From positions 2,342,819 to 2,406,818 of the forward strand of contig JASFXZ010000043.1 in the NCBI GenBank assembly GCA_032209605.1: a stretch of 64,000 nt of DNA, in the 5' to 3' direction. The translations under genes and the position numbers were made by a program. Positions 45,317 to 57,591 of the stretch are shown piece by piece (position 1 is the first letter of the stretch; the number at the start of each line of letters is the position of its first letter). A model generated the notes under the pieces. The model was not told the origin of the DNA. It worked only from the letters and a program-made list of their open reading frames with translations, and did not search any database. Source of the stretch: Mactromeris polynyma (lineage: Eukaryota > Mollusca > Bivalvia > Venerida > Mactridae).

Positions 45317-46911
45317 TTACTGTGTATCGTCCATCGCTAGACAAACGAGAAGTTTCTTAATATTATCAACATCGTCTGTCTTTATATCTTGTTCAGCTTC
45401 AAAGTTGTAAACAATTTTCTTGTGAGTGGGTAATGATCTCGGAACGTCCGATGGCTCTGTCTTTGATGAGACGAGAGTCAAAACGTTACCATGACCCCTA
45501 TCAAGAACAATTTCTGTCATCATTTCAACATTCCTCATCAATTTTCTGTCGTTCTTTTTGTTGGAATGTTCAAAGTCGTAAACTACAAGAAAATGTTTAG
45601 CTAGTCGCACGCTCGCAGCAAATACCTCTGACTTCAACTTTCCAAAGTCTATTGTTTCATGGTTATTCAGTGTTGTCGTTACGCCTAGACGTTGAAGAAC
45701 TTGTAAAATTTTCTCGCCATTATCTTCATGGTCGGGATTGCACAGAATTAATATACTGAAATTCATTTCGCTCGTTCCTTTATCAAGCCCATCGCAACCT
45801 TCCTCGATAACTTCGGACAATTGATATTGCCTCCTACAAAAGTCAAACGCATTGTCAAATCTAAGACAGGCGACGTCTTTATCCCCCTTTTTAAATGCAT
45901 CAAAGGCACCTTCTATATATACTTCAATGAACAATTTCTGATCCAAATGGTCTTGCAATTTCGGAAGGCACATCAAAATTTCAAGTATGAGGACTGCATC
46001 ATCAAATCTTTTCATTTTGAAATCATGGTCGATGATTTCTCTACATATCTCAGCCTGTTCTCCTTCAGTATCTACCTCATCTAGAAGTCTCGACAGTACA
46101 TCTACAGCCTCTCGATAAGCTTTCATTTTCTTGTATAAGAATGAAAGATCTTTCAAATTCTGCTTTGTTTTCGCTTTCCCCAAAAGAAACGATTTTAATG
46201 TCGGTGCTGATTCCCAACAGTTTTCAAGCTCAGGTAATTTGGCGACTATATTGCATGAAATTTCCAGTGATCTTTTGAAATACATTTTCATGTCTTCTTC
46301 GTCATTTTCTTCATTTTTTGAATTCGAACTCGCCAATAACTCTTGTAAGCAAAACGCCGCCTGTTCATATGCATTTGCTAAAACAACAAGAGAACAGCGG
46401 CTGTGTTCATTTCTCACCAAGCTTTTAAATACTTCTAGCGCAGCCTCCACTTGATTGGTTTGTCTAAGGAGTAAACCCTTATCGTATATTGCGTTACTGT
46501 TCATAGCTATATCATTCGCGACATTAAGATTATATATTATCTCGTCGACTGCCGCTTCGTTCGCAAATAAATCAATTCTTTGTATTTTTTTCGGACTTTT
46601 AATCATTCTCCATTGCACCGGTTTTTTTCTTGCACTTGGTTCAGAAACTCCTCGGTGATATTGACGTCGATCTGAATCATTATCTCTTCTGCAGATGTTG
46701 TCATTTAAGCCGAATCGTTTCTCTCCATGCATTTGATTTGGAGCGGAAGGAGAACGCACTACTTTTGAAGGCTTGTCGTAGTGTTGGTGTGCACCATGCT
46801 GTCGTCGTAGTGGCGTACTATCATGTCGCTGTGAGATAGTCTGTTCGAGTTCGTGTGTTGTAAGCTGTACATTAAAGGGACTAGTATGGTTGCTACTATT
46901 ATTTCCTTCAC
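45317..46911 (-). CDS. TPR-TIR-like protein, exon 2 (linker, helical repeats, TIR/SEFIR-like domain)
   Basis: Second coding exon of the gene that starts at 48490. The acceptor is TTTCCAATAG at 46913-46912; another AG (CTATTTAG) further upstream would hit a stop, so this one is chosen. Residues 414-513 form a polar, Arg/His/Ser-rich linker (RQHGAHQHYDKPSK). Residues about 525-780 are helical repeats of TPR type (NAIYDKGLLLRQTNQVEAAL, LSFLYKKMKAYREAVDVLSR). Residues 795-943 alternate strands and helices: FSILILCN, GEKILQVLQRLG, KHFLVVYD, RNVEMMTEIVLD, GNVLTLVSSK, KKIVYNF, NIKKLLVCLA. This is the flavodoxin-like order of TIR/SEFIR domains, though the classical box motifs are weak. Glu residues lie in the region where TIR NADases keep theirs, so enzymatic activity is possible but unproven. 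No stops or frameshifts. Confidence 0.8.
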
Positions 46912-47253
46912 CTATTGGAAATTCAAAGACATACCTAAATAGTTCATAAGAGTTAAAAATCACTGTTAACATCATTAAACACTGATTCGAGTAATGCACT
47001 GAATTAATGCCAAAAGCATCACTTTTGACCCTTTACAAAAATAAACTTGCACCTATTACGATATAAATATTGTTGAAAATAATGATGTTTTCAGCGACTG
47101 GTTTGTCTTAAAAAATACGCTTAAAATGCCTACTTTAATTTGGTAAAGCAAAAACATTGATGAAGCTTTTTCATAGACTTGCAACTTGAATTGTTTTAAT
47201 CTGAACCATAGTGTAACTTTAGGGCCAAAGAAATATATATTATATGTCATTAC

Positions 47254-48490
47254 CATGTGTTTTTCCTGAGCAGAGTGCAGAAACGTTTTCAGATGTAAAT
47301 AAGGGCATTGCTCCAGAATCTTCATCCACCATTTGGTCCAACGAAGAATCTATTAACCCTCGCGCAGGAGGTGAATCTTCTTTCTGTTTTGTTTCTCTCC
47401 CAGTCATACCCGATGGTTCATCAGCTTTAGAGTGTCTGTGTCCTTGTTCCGCGAAGGATGTACCTGATACGTATGGTGCTCTTGTGTACGACATTTCTAG
47501 TTGCCTCTTTAGTGCTAAAGCTAAATGATGGTGAGCAAAAGATGAAGCTTTGATCGAAATGGATTCTCTTAGCAGCCTGATGGCCTTCTCTAAATTACTG
47601 GTCAACCTAAAATGTTTCCCACAACGGTCCAGTACGAAAATGTCGTTATTTTGAAGTTGCAGGGCTTCCTCAAAATATTCATCTGGTGTCAAGTGTAGTT
47701 CAGTGTCTTCAGGTAAAATGCTTTTCATTTGGTTAGGAAATAATTCTTTTTTAAATTTGATGTGGTCTGCTACTGTTCCAAGTAGAACATACGCTCTGGA
47801 TCTTAATAATTTGTGCGTCATAGATTTCTCACCAGCGTTGATGATATCTCTAGATAATTCACAGACAGATGTATAATTTCTTCTTGTAATTTCAAGATCG
47901 GATGCACTGAAAACATTGAATGTATTAAACAGACGCGACTGCGCTAGGGCGCTTCCAAATGACCAAAGACAGATATATTCCTCAAAATTGTCTGATAATT
48001 GCCTTACGGGTTGACGTTTTGCCTCGGACAATGCATCTTGATAAATAAGCGAAGCCTTTCTGTAAAATTGTATCCCGAGTCTTGAATATGTATAAGCAAT
48101 TTCAGCTTTTGCCACGATCGTTTTAGATGGATCTCCTTGTGCGCCGCTAAGTGTTTTACACAACTGTCCGATCTCTCCAAAGTTTTGATTTGTTTTGTAC
48201 AGAAACCAACCCTGATTACTCAGGCCTATGATGTTGTCAGGAAATAAATCCAATGACTTTTCATTATAATCCAAAGCATCTTCTATGTTTCCGACCAAAA
48301 AGTAAAGGAATGATATCAAGTTATACGTCCTGCATTTTTCCATTTTAGTATCGTACTCTTCTAATTCTTTAATTAGTCCGTCCCGTTTCAAATTAAGATA
48401 TTTTTGAGAAAGTGATCTTATGTCTTTCATCACAGAAAATGATGAGCAGTATTTACTCAGTTCCTTCTCAAGATGTTTGCCTGCCTCCAT
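47254..48490 (-). CDS. TPR-TIR-like protein, exon 1 (IFIT-like TPR region)
   Basis: Begins at ATG 48490 (MEAGKHLEKELSKY) and ends at CAT G|GTAATG (47254/47253), phase 1, matching exon 2; the joined protein is 943 residues. Residues about 55-110 (NLISFLYFLVGNIEDALDYN, GLSNQGWFLYKTN) and 265-330 (VLDRCGKHFRLTSNLEKAIR, SFAHHHLALALKRQ) resemble IFIT proteins, the interferon-induced TPR family that binds viral RNA in vertebrates. The second segment is close in pattern to the IFIT 'LRxxAKxxRxxxxxDKAIxLLxxALE..HxxIGxCYKxK' repeat. Residues 334-413 are a disordered linker. The protein is predicted cytosolic, with no signal peptide or membrane segment. An in-frame read past the donor stops after three codons, supporting splicing. 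Confidence 0.8.
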
Positions 48491-48684
48491 ATTGATTGTT
48501 ACTGCAGGCTAAAGTTCAGGCAAATTTATTCGATGTGTAAACAGGGCAAATGCAAAATTCCAAGCATTTATATTATGGTCATTGCCCTTTTCCCCGTGAT
48601 TCTGTTTATCGGTAGAATATTCAGTTCCTCGTGTTACCATATTGTTGTTTATATCTGTAAAAGATGTATATAGTTTAAAAGAGA

Positions 48685-48696
48685 AGTTTTCTTTTC
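48685..48696 (-). promoter_or_regulatory. Weak ISRE/IRF-like site upstream of the TPR-TIR-like gene
   Basis: On the plus strand AGTTTTCTTTTC differs at one position from AGTTTCNNTTTC. It lies about 195 bp upstream of the ATG. Such near-matches are frequent in AT-rich DNA. Confidence 0.15.
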
Positions 48697-48724
48697 AACA
48701 TCATTCGGTAAGATACTGATAATC

Positions 48725-48913
48725 GTCATTAGTAAGCGGTCGCCATTGGTAAGCGTTCACCATTGGTAAACTGTCGCCATTGGTAAGCGGTTGTCATTAA
48801 AAAGCGGGATCTAATGGTAAGCAGTCGCCATTGATAAGCGGTCGCCATTGATAGGCGGACGCCATTGGTGGCAGTCACCATGAAAAGCGGTCACCATTGG
48901 TAAGCGGTAAGCA
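48725..48913 (+). repeat. 17-bp degenerate tandem repeat
   Basis: About 11 units of gtaagcggtcgccattg, just upstream of the TPR-TIR-like gene's start. Confidence 0.85.
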
Positions 48914-48954
48914 AACTAGCCCAGTACTGCAATTTAAATTACTATTCCATAAAA

Positions 48955-49340
48955 TTAACGTAAGGATTTGTTCTCTTATCTGAAAGTAGCCCAAATTTGG
49001 AATAAAATACCTGCTGATATTATGTTGCTGATGTAAGCCAGAACACTACAAACAGACACAGATGATTGCAAAATAATGTCCAATGTGACAATTAAGTGAC
49101 AGTCGAAAATAAAAAAACTTATACCATTGTTTTATTTGTTCGGTATCCAGATTTTACTTTTTTAACGAACTTGATCATGTGATGGTGTTTATTTTAGCAC
49201 CTGAGAATGTGTTTGGATGTGTTAATTTGAAAGGACTGCCTACTTACTTTCTTTTTGTCACAGATGTTTTTGTATTGTTAACATGTAATATTAGTTGTTA
49301 TTATTGTTGCATATAATACTTACTCACATTAATGCATTAT
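48955..49340 (+). repeat. Dispersed repeat family E, copy 1
   Basis: The first part (aaggatttgttctcttatct..) recurs at 56930-57075 and the second (actgcctacttactttcttt..) at 53160-53280. Confidence 0.7.
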
Positions 49341-51120
49341 ATACAACTTGTAAGTTACCTTCAATCAATGAGGATTATACGTCAATCGATCTGCCTTCAG
49401 AATCAAGAAAATGTTTGATATAACCCCTCGATTTCGGCATAAGTACAAAATACAGTTACATGTCCATTTACGTGTCCGTTGTGAAGGTCTAATACTGATA
49501 CGTATGTAACAGCATGTTAATTTCGACAAGAAAATGAACTGGGCATACTTACTTGAGTTACATCCCATTGATTTATATCACGAATATTTTGACTCGACAA
49601 CGTCAATCGGGTACTATTTGATCTGTATCTTGATTGGGATAATTGTAGATTAATTGTATTAACGTCGAAAAGAAATAGTTTTCGTCGGAAAATGTGTCAA
49701 CGTGTTTTCGGTTGTTATGTTACTTTATTATCCTTCTAGGAGAGTTTTGAAAATAAAGGGGCCTATCAACTACTAGAACTACTGTACTACATTACAATAT
49801 AAATTACATGAAAAATGGTATGTTTAGTCCCAATCTTTTTTAAATATGCGACGCTTATCACTTAAAATGTCCACTCATGTTTATTAGGCAATTATCGAAA
49901 GTCTTTGTGGCTTGAAACATACACTAAAGGGCATTTACTGGTCATGCATGCAGCTATTTCGTATCACAATAACATCGGCCTAAATTCTGAACCAGCATAC
50001 GTATATATCTTAAAAATATTTTACAGGTATGTGTCAAAAGTCCTAATTGATTTATATATCACAGCCCGTAGATAGTATTTATGAAGAATAAAACCATACA
50101 ATTATTCACTTACCCGCAATTCAAGTGCCGCGTAGATTGAACAAACCATACCACAAAATGAATGAATCATATCAACATATTGTATACACCTCCTTCACTG
50201 AAGTTCCATATTAGGTCTTGTTTATCTAGGTTAGCTATTTTCTGAAAACGGTTTGACACTCACGTAAATATCTACATTACAAGTGTCTGATAATCGGTAT
50301 GACGAACGATAGATATAATGTCATCCTTAAACAATTCTTTGTTTGCAGTAACGCGTCCGACTCATGAAAAATGCCGCGACACAATTTATTTTCATTTCAG
50401 TCCTAAACTTACCTTAAAGTAAAAACTACCTACCTACCCACTGTTAAAAGTCCAGGTCGCGTAACAGCAAACAAACATTGTAAGGATCCCTAACATACAT
50501 TCATGTTTTATGTATTATCATATGCATGTTACATGATTTCAGTTAGGCAGTGTTCTCGGGAGGGACATAATCGAGTTATATAAATCGGCGTTAAAATAAT
50601 TCGCATGATTGAGGTTTAATTGTAATAGGATATGCTACATTTAATGTTAGATATAATCGGTAAAAAGCGTAAACAGTACAACTTACATGCACTTTGTGAT
50701 AAATAGGGTACAGTTTAATATGTTTGATGCGATGCGGAAGAAAAATAAAGAAAATCTGATTAAGATTAAAGCTCACCGAATTTTCGCCTAATAATTAAAG
50801 ACACGTCACGCGCACCAAGTGGACTAACATGGTTCTCTGATGTCCATATAGCTGTAGAGTCCATCACAACTTTCCAGATGACTGACCGTTTGATATTTAT
50901 CACAAACAGTTTTCTCACTGCTCGAGAAACAGATCAAGTGAATTTATTGAGGATGCTCGGAGACTATACCACAATAACTCAATTATGTACGTCAGCCTAT
51001 AAAGCTGTCAAAGTCCAAGCGAAATAAGTAAATTAGGGCACAATATTCGTAAATGTAAGAGGCAATTATAGAATTCCTGACAAACTTGAACATTTCATTT
51101 TTAGTTACTGTCGGCGTAAG
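49341..51120. other. No gene seen
   Basis: AT-rich. No exon or repeat recognised. Confidence 0.45.
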
Positions 51121-51122
51121 AA

Positions 51123-51567
51123 TTGTTAACATTTAAACGTATGTTTTACACACCCCGTACACAAACAAATTTAATCGATGGAACAACAGTCAACCACATT
51201 GACCATATCATAATTAACAAGAAATGGCAAAGATCACTACTTGATGTTCGAGCAATGAGAGGTGCTGATGCCAACAATGACCATTACCTATTTCATACAA
51301 AAACAAAAATAAGGAGGTAAAAGAAGTGCCAGGAAAGAAAAACGCAACTGTGCTGAAAGTCTTGCACAAGAAGCAAAAATGGCAGCTTCCTATGGTGAAA
51401 TGAGTGGTGTCTATAAAATGACCTAACAACTGTAAATATTTCCCCAGAAAGGTGACCTACGGAACTGTGACAACTGGAGAGGGATTACTCAACTTTCTGT
51501 ACCAAGCAAAATCGTCTGTAAAATCATCATGCTTTGATTAGATGAAGTACTAGATAACAAACTGTGA
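51123..51567 (+). pseudogene. RTE-like LINE relic: endonuclease end joined to RT start
   Basis: The first frame reads NHIDHIIINKKWQRSLLDVR then RGADANNDHYLF, the end of an apurinic-type LINE endonuclease (IDHI..., DVR..RGAD..SDH). After decayed sequence, about 51450 onward reads KGDLRNCDNWRGITQLSVPS KIVCKI, the beginning of an RT domain (NWRGIT), then TGA and DEVLDNKL. The part normally between these domains is shortened, and the catalytic RT core is absent. The relic stops next to the LINE inserted at 51612. Confidence 0.75.
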
Positions 51568-51611
51568 GCATTTAACTAGATATCTAGATACTAACTCGTT
51601 AACCACTTAAT

Positions 51612-52592
51612 CTGTCTCAATTCGAATATTATTAAAGGAAATAGGCTGGGTGAGTCTTTCCGATAGAAGGAAAATCCAAAAATTAATTTTAATATACAAA
51701 GGAAAAAACCAATTGTTACCGCGCTATCTAACACAGTTGTTTCCACCGACAGTTGATATAGCTTATGAAAACCAATATTGGTTAAGAAATTTTAATGATT
51801 ATGTACCAGATGCTAGAAGAACAGAAATATATTCTAAATCAGTTTTACCATCCGCAATTCAACTTTGGAATAATCTTAATATTGATATTCGCGAGTCTGA
51901 ATCTTTATCTTCCTTTAAAAATAAACTGAAACAATTGTATAATTCACCTGAAGTCCCGAGTATATTCATAAAAGGCGAACGTTTCTCAAATGTCCATCAT
52001 ACCCGCATTAGAAATAATTGTAGTAATCTTAACTCAGATCTATACAAAAACCATCGTGTTTATAGCCCTTCATGTGAGTGTGGTGCGGCTATTGAAGATG
52101 CTGAACATTACTTTTTTACATGCAAAATATATTGTCGTCAGAGGCGAACACTTTTTATTAATACAAGAGACTTTCATCCTCTAAGTGCACAAAAACTTCT
52201 ATTTGGTATAGATACTTTATCCGAAACTCAGAATGAAGTCTTATTTCGAGAAGTACAAAATTATATAAAAAATAGTAATAGATTCGAAAAATAACTAAGT
52301 GTCACTGCTATATGATTTATTAACATAAACGGGTGTGGCGTGGAAGGTAATGGCAGCAATCGAAAAACAGTAGAAAGTTTTTGTTTTTTTCATGTAGTTA
52401 GTTTCATAAATCTAAAATTTCTTATGCACAAATCATTACTTTTTAGTTAGTTATAATATGCCATATATAGGGAAGGGCCCTAGATAATGTTGTTAAAACG
52501 TTTGGCCCAACCCATTTGTATGTATGTACAAGTTACATGTATGTTTGTGCAAATATGATAGTTATATGTATAAATACAATAAAATATTAAAC
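51612..52592 (+). mobile_element. 5'-truncated LINE insertion with 13-bp target duplication
   Basis: A LINE C-terminal ORF (51650-52294, 214 codons) without the RT core. It reads RRKIQKLILIYK, LWNNLNIDIRESESLSSFK, then C-x-C...D-A-x-H-Y-F-x2-C (CECGAAIEDAEHYFFTC), the zinc-binding-like end typical of many invertebrate LINEs. The copy is flanked by TTAACCACTTAAT at 51599-51611 and 52593-52605. It ends in an A-rich tail (aatacaataaaatattaaac). The open frame and intact duplication suggest a fairly young insertion, although the 5' end is lost. The neighbourhood has related ttaactactta motifs, so a chance match is possible but unlikely at both ends. Confidence 0.75.
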
Positions 52593-52892
52593 TTAACCAC
52601 TTAATTAACAAGACAATGGTGTAGTAAACTTGATATGTATCGCGTTAACTACTTAACACTTATCTAAAATAAATTGTCCGTTCTGAAAACCTAGGTGGTT
52701 AAGTGGGTAAGTGGTGGCAGTTGTGGGCACTATCCTGCAATTTTTCGAGATAAGATATTTATCTGGTATGAACTTTTATCACGATACATAGTTAGATCTA
52801 GTTAACTTCATAATCTTCTAGTTATTTAAGCAGTTATCTTGTTTCTTTAACGTGATAACCACATCATTTTCTACTTAATTATGTCACCATAG

Positions 52893-53129
52893 TTCAGACA
52901 ATGGAGCAAAAAAGATATAACTGAAGGCTATCAAAAGCTCGCACCGCTTTTGCCAAACTTCATCATATCTGAAAATCCAAAACCTACAGTACCAGAACCA
53001 AGATCAGAATATATAACAGCAATGTCAAATCTAAAGTTAGGTTTCCCCTGGGAAAAGCTCAATAATGACAGAGATAGGTGGAGAAAACTTGTTGAGGCCT
53101 TATATCCCAAATGGGATGAGGAGGATTAG
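52893..53129 (+). pseudogene. Possible LINE C-terminus or terminal host exon
   Basis: After an acceptor-like gtcaccatag the frame is open for 78 codons: RQWSKKDITEGYQKLAPLL, PEPRSEYITAMSNLKLGFP, DRDRWRKLVEALYPKWDEED and TAG. The final DRxxWRxLVxALC..DEED* pattern is like the end of RTE-type LINE proteins, which fits the relic at 51123-51567. A host exon cannot be excluded. Confidence 0.4.
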
Positions 53130-53159
53130 TTAGTAGGTAATGTCTTTCGGATGAATGAA

Positions 53160-53280
53160 TTAGAAATGACTGCCTACTTACTTTTTGTCACATATGTTTT
53201 TGTATTGTTTACATGTAGTATTATTTGCTATTTGTGTTGCGTGAAATACTTACGTATCAATCTGCGTCGGTAAACAGTTT
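53160..53280 (+). repeat. Dispersed repeat family E, second-part copy
   Basis: It matches 49230-49340 (actgcctacttacttt, gtcacatatgtttttgtatt). Confidence 0.65.
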
Positions 53281-53384
53281 GTATGACATGCAAATTAAAT
53301 TTGAAACTTCTTAAAGGTAGCATATCCAAGAACGTTTAAGTTTTATAAATGTGCTCATATTAGAGAGACATCCGTAGTTTGCCA

Positions 53385-53480
53385 AGTTAGATCAATAGGT
53401 AGCTAGAGCACTGGCTTGCTCGAACCTCGAGCGTGTTTTCCATGAACAATTAACTTATAAGTCATCCTCATCCAAAGTCA
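53385..53480 (+). repeat. Degenerate tRNA-like SINE head
   Basis: A box-A-like atcaataggtagctagagca followed by ctggcttgctcgaacctcg. Heavily diverged. Confidence 0.35.
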
Positions 53481-53964
53481 TTATCTCCACCACTTATTTC
53501 GGTATTTTATTTTGATATTATTTGTTAGATATCTTCAACAAACAGAAATACTATATTGCATCACGATAAAGTATAGAAAGTTTGATATGTTACGTTTGTT
53601 TGCGCAGCAAAAAATATATTTTAACAGATTTGATTTATCATGGTTTGAAAACATTTTCCTTCCATAATTCAATAATTAAAATAATTCAATAATAATTATA
53701 TTCCGCCGTGACAAGAACGGTTCTAAATCATATAACATGATTTACAATAATTAAAACCTATCAATAACAACTGGCAAACAAATTATCACCTTGATAGTTA
53801 CAACAACAACAACACAGCAAAAGCAGACGATAATTCAATGAAAGAAAATCGAGATTTTTTTTTAAACATAACTAACTTTAAGTAATTGTGCAAATGTAGG
53901 TATTTGAAAGGAAAAAAAAAATCTGACAACAAATTAAAGACCTTGTTGCCTAGGTGTAACGGTC

Positions 53965-54162
53965 ATGTTTTTCAAATATCCATTATCACGTGACATTTGT
54001 GACGGCAGTTATCAATGTACTGCTAAAGGATATAAACACTGTGAGGAATTTGCACATAATATTGAGACTGGTAATTGTGTACTCCAAAAAAACTCGACTG
54101 TGACAGATGTGTGTTCAAAAACGCATTTACAGTGTCGGTCATGTGCTCTACGCAAGATCTAA
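53965..54162 (+). CDS. Possible Cys-rich exon (PAN/apple-like?)
   Basis: The frame reads CDGSYQCTAKGYKHCEEFAH then TGNCVLQKN and DVC, with Cys spacing (C..C..C..C) like a PAN/apple module. There is no confirmed partner exon. The 3' part runs into the 32-bp satellite, so the end is arbitrary. Low certainty; it may be chance. Confidence 0.2.
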   Translation: MFFKYPLSRDICDGSYQCTAKGYKHCEEFAHNIETGNCVLQKNSTVTDVCSKTHLQCRSCALRKI

Positions 54163-54169
54163 ATTGCCT

Positions 54170-55105
54170 AAAGCATGCTCTAAATAACAACTAGATTATC
54201 AATCATGTGCTCTACACAACATCGAGATTGCCTAAGTTGTGCCCTACACAACATCGAGATTACCTAAGGTGTGCTCTACACAACATGGACATTGTCTAAG
54301 TTGTGTCCTACACAACATCGAGCTTGCCTAAGTTGTGCCCTACACAACATCGATATTACCTAAGGTGTGCTCTACACAACACCGAGATTGCAAAACGTGT
54401 GGCCTATACAACATCGAGATTGCCTAAGGTGTGCTCTACACAACCTCTAGATTGCCAAACGTGTGGCCTATACAACATCTAGATTATCAATCATGAGCCC
54501 TACCCAACATCTAGATTGTCTAACGTTTGCTCTATACAATATCTAGATTTTAAATTATGTGCTCTATACACTATCTAGACGGCCTAATGTGTGCTCTACA
54601 TGACAACATTGCCTTACGTGAGCTCTACAAAACAACTGGGGTATCTATTATGTGTTCTATACAATATATAGATTATCAATCAATGTGCTCTATGGCCTCT
54701 GCACAACATCTATATTGCCGAATGTGTGTTTTATACAACATATAGATAGCATGGTGTGTGTTATACACAACATATAAATTGTCGAATGTGTCTTTTTGTA
54801 CAACATATAGATAGCCTGGTGTGTGCTATACACAACATCTAGATTAACGATTGTGTCTTTTATACAACATATAGATAGCCTGGTGTGTGTTATACGCAAC
54901 ATTTAGATTGCCGAATGTGTGCTATATACAACATGTAGATACCCCGTTGTGTGCTATACACAAAATCTGGATTGCCGAATGTGTGCTATACACAACATCT
55001 AGATTGCCGAATGTGTGCTAAATACAACATATAAATACCTTGATGTGTGCTATACACAACATATAGATTGCCAAATGTGTGCTATATACAACATATACAA
55101 CACAG
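54170..55105 (+). repeat. 32-bp degenerate satellite
   Basis: About 29 units of gtgctctacacaacatcgag + attgcctaagtt, increasingly diverged toward the 3' end, where 'gtgtgctatacacaacatct' predominates. Confidence 0.9.
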
Positions 55106-56929
55106 TTGTGATATTAAGGGTTTAAACTTGATATTATTACTCATATTTGTCCTTACATAAACTGTAAACCCAAGTGAAAATGAAATAATGAAGATATCTG
55201 AACTTTTCTAATAATTAAGCAAGAATTTAGCTTATCAGTGTAAAGTTGTTTAACAGTATGTTATTGCTTGGGTATGTATGTAAAACAAACACTTTTTAAG
55301 TTGTTACATTGTGTTTCTTCATCTTTTAGGGTTATGCTTTTCATTAATGTCTAATGTCTGCCCCCTCCAAGTCAAGTTGCTATTTAAAGATAAAAACAAC
55401 CAATACCAAGCAAAAAGCACTCTTTATCAATGAGGCATTTTTCTATATGAATCAAAGTACCCCAAAAAGTAAATATGATAAAATACAATAATTATGTTTT
55501 GCCTTAGATGCTAACACAACTGGGACAATTATTCAATATTCTTTTAATTCTATATGTTAGATTTACAATTCACAAGTATAAAGCAGCGTATATTTCGTTT
55601 TTGTAATGAGTGGATTTAAACAAGCTGAATGGAATGTAATGGTTATTTTTCCTTGTTCAAAATGTATCATTCACGAAACAATTTATAGAATCAGTTAAAC
55701 AGTATGTATATGTGCACTTCTGGAAGCTGAGCGAATTCTAGACTGAGAAGATTTTAACAAGGGCCGAGGCCTTATTTTTAGAAAATGAGGGTCATTGGGG
55801 ATAAGTTACATATTATTTTATCAATGTACTAACAAACAATGTCTTAATTATATATTTATTGACTCAATGTAATGCGTTAATACATTCTACAGTGTGCAAT
55901 TATGCACTTAAGGTGACACACATTTAGGATTTCCCATATCCTATTAAACATACAGTCTGGTAAAAAGGCCCATCAATATAAATATTTCCTTTTTTCTAGT
56001 CTTTCCGGATATCTGCTGTCCGAATTACACAATCCGTATCTGCATATTTTCACCATTGTCACATATTAACATAATATAGCATAATCACAATGCTATAATT
56101 ATCAGAAATCTATTAAAACAATATTTTTATCGCAAGGTAAGCTCTAATGTCTAAAGTTTTTCTAAGGTAAGCGAGCTGCCGGGTGTGTCGAAATCCCGTT
56201 ATCTGATTGGCTAATCCGTCTGTCAGTCAAGGAAGGGTCAATTCATTACCAACCAGTACTAACTTGCTCTTTCAGAAACAACTGACAACTTTCTCTCGTA
56301 AGGCATAGGTGGAGGAACAATGACCGTAGGTGTAGCGATTTCAGACTACCCCCGTTTCCGGCTACCCCCGCCCCCCCGGTAACTAAAACTCTCGTTCAGA
56401 TTACGGTTAGGTAAGATGAAATGGATTTCAAATTACCACGGGGGTAACTTGAAGGTGATTTCAGGCTATCCTCTACTATTTCAGATTACCTCTCTTATTC
56501 CCTTGTTTATGCTTATCTATATAGATCTGCCATGCATAAATTGAAAAGAACAACGGAAATGATAGAAATAAAAATGTTAAGCGTCAAAACAACAACAGGA
56601 AAACAACATCAGCAGCAGGTACGGCAACGACAGAAGCAACACTAGCAACCATTACAGCAGTGTACTTTACATTTTATTGATTATTTGCAGTTTGAGACAA
56701 GCTTTAAATTGTGTATGTTTCATATTATTTATTCATTGTACTTACAATGGTTTCAAAAAATTATCACATCGGCTCAGTCAACGAGGGGATATCTAAACTG
56801 CGCGCGCGCAATATGAAATCGGGTTCAGGTAACATTCGGGGTTAATATGAAATTGATATCCAAAACCTCATATATGACTGAGATATTGAGTTGTTCCTAG
56901 AAAATATAAAAAAAACTCGAATTAAGGTA
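55106..56929. other. No gene seen; C-rich motif cluster near 56330-56500
   Basis: Mostly AT-rich. At 56325-56500 'gatttcagactacccc', 'ggctacccccgcccccccgg' and 'gatttcaggctatcc' recur, with inverted ggggtaac. A CCAAT-type gattggct lies near 56206. No ORF. Confidence 0.4.
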
Positions 56930-57075
56930 AGGATTTGTTCTCTTATCTGAAAGAAGCGCACCTTTAGAACAAAAGACCTGCTGATATTATGTTGCTGATT
57001 TAAGCCAGAACACTACCAACAGACAAAGATGATTGCAACGTAATGTTCAATGTGACAAACAAGTGACAGTCTCAA
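56930..57075 (+). repeat. Dispersed repeat family E, first-part copy
   Basis: It closely matches 48960-49110 (gattaagccagaacac.., gacagtct). Confidence 0.7.
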
Positions 57076-57591
57076 ATAAAAACCTATACCATTTTTGATG
57101 CGCTTTAGCGTCACTTTGCTATCATCGTATCAACCGGAAGTTTATTCAAAGTACCGCCAAACATATTCATTCGTCTCAAGAAAATAGTAGGTACATTCCT
57201 CTGAATTTATATAGATTCAATGAGCATATAGTGACTGATTTGTCAGAGATATATCAATGGGAGTCTTGATATAAACGGTTTTATATATAGAGAGATGTAA
57301 ACGGGATTATTTGATTCATTTTTAGCGAATTGAGGTTATCCGTATTCATATTCGCGTAGTAAATTTTAGTATGTGACGCGCCGTGAGACTTTTGGACAAA
57401 ATGCGGGCAAAGAACCGCGAATTTTTCACGTGTTTATTTTTCCAATTTCCATTAGTTTATTCACTTCAGTCAAATCTACCGGTCACTGACTGATACGTTT
57501 CGAACTATCCTTTCATTATCTGTCCTGTTTTGTGGTTTCCCAATTCTAACTATAGAACGATTCAGTGACCTTAGCGACGGAAGTTGTTTGA

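Noticed and set aside
46131..47528. Plus-strand ORFs opposite the TPR-TIR-like gene
   Set aside because: Shadows of the coding minus strand with no features of their own.
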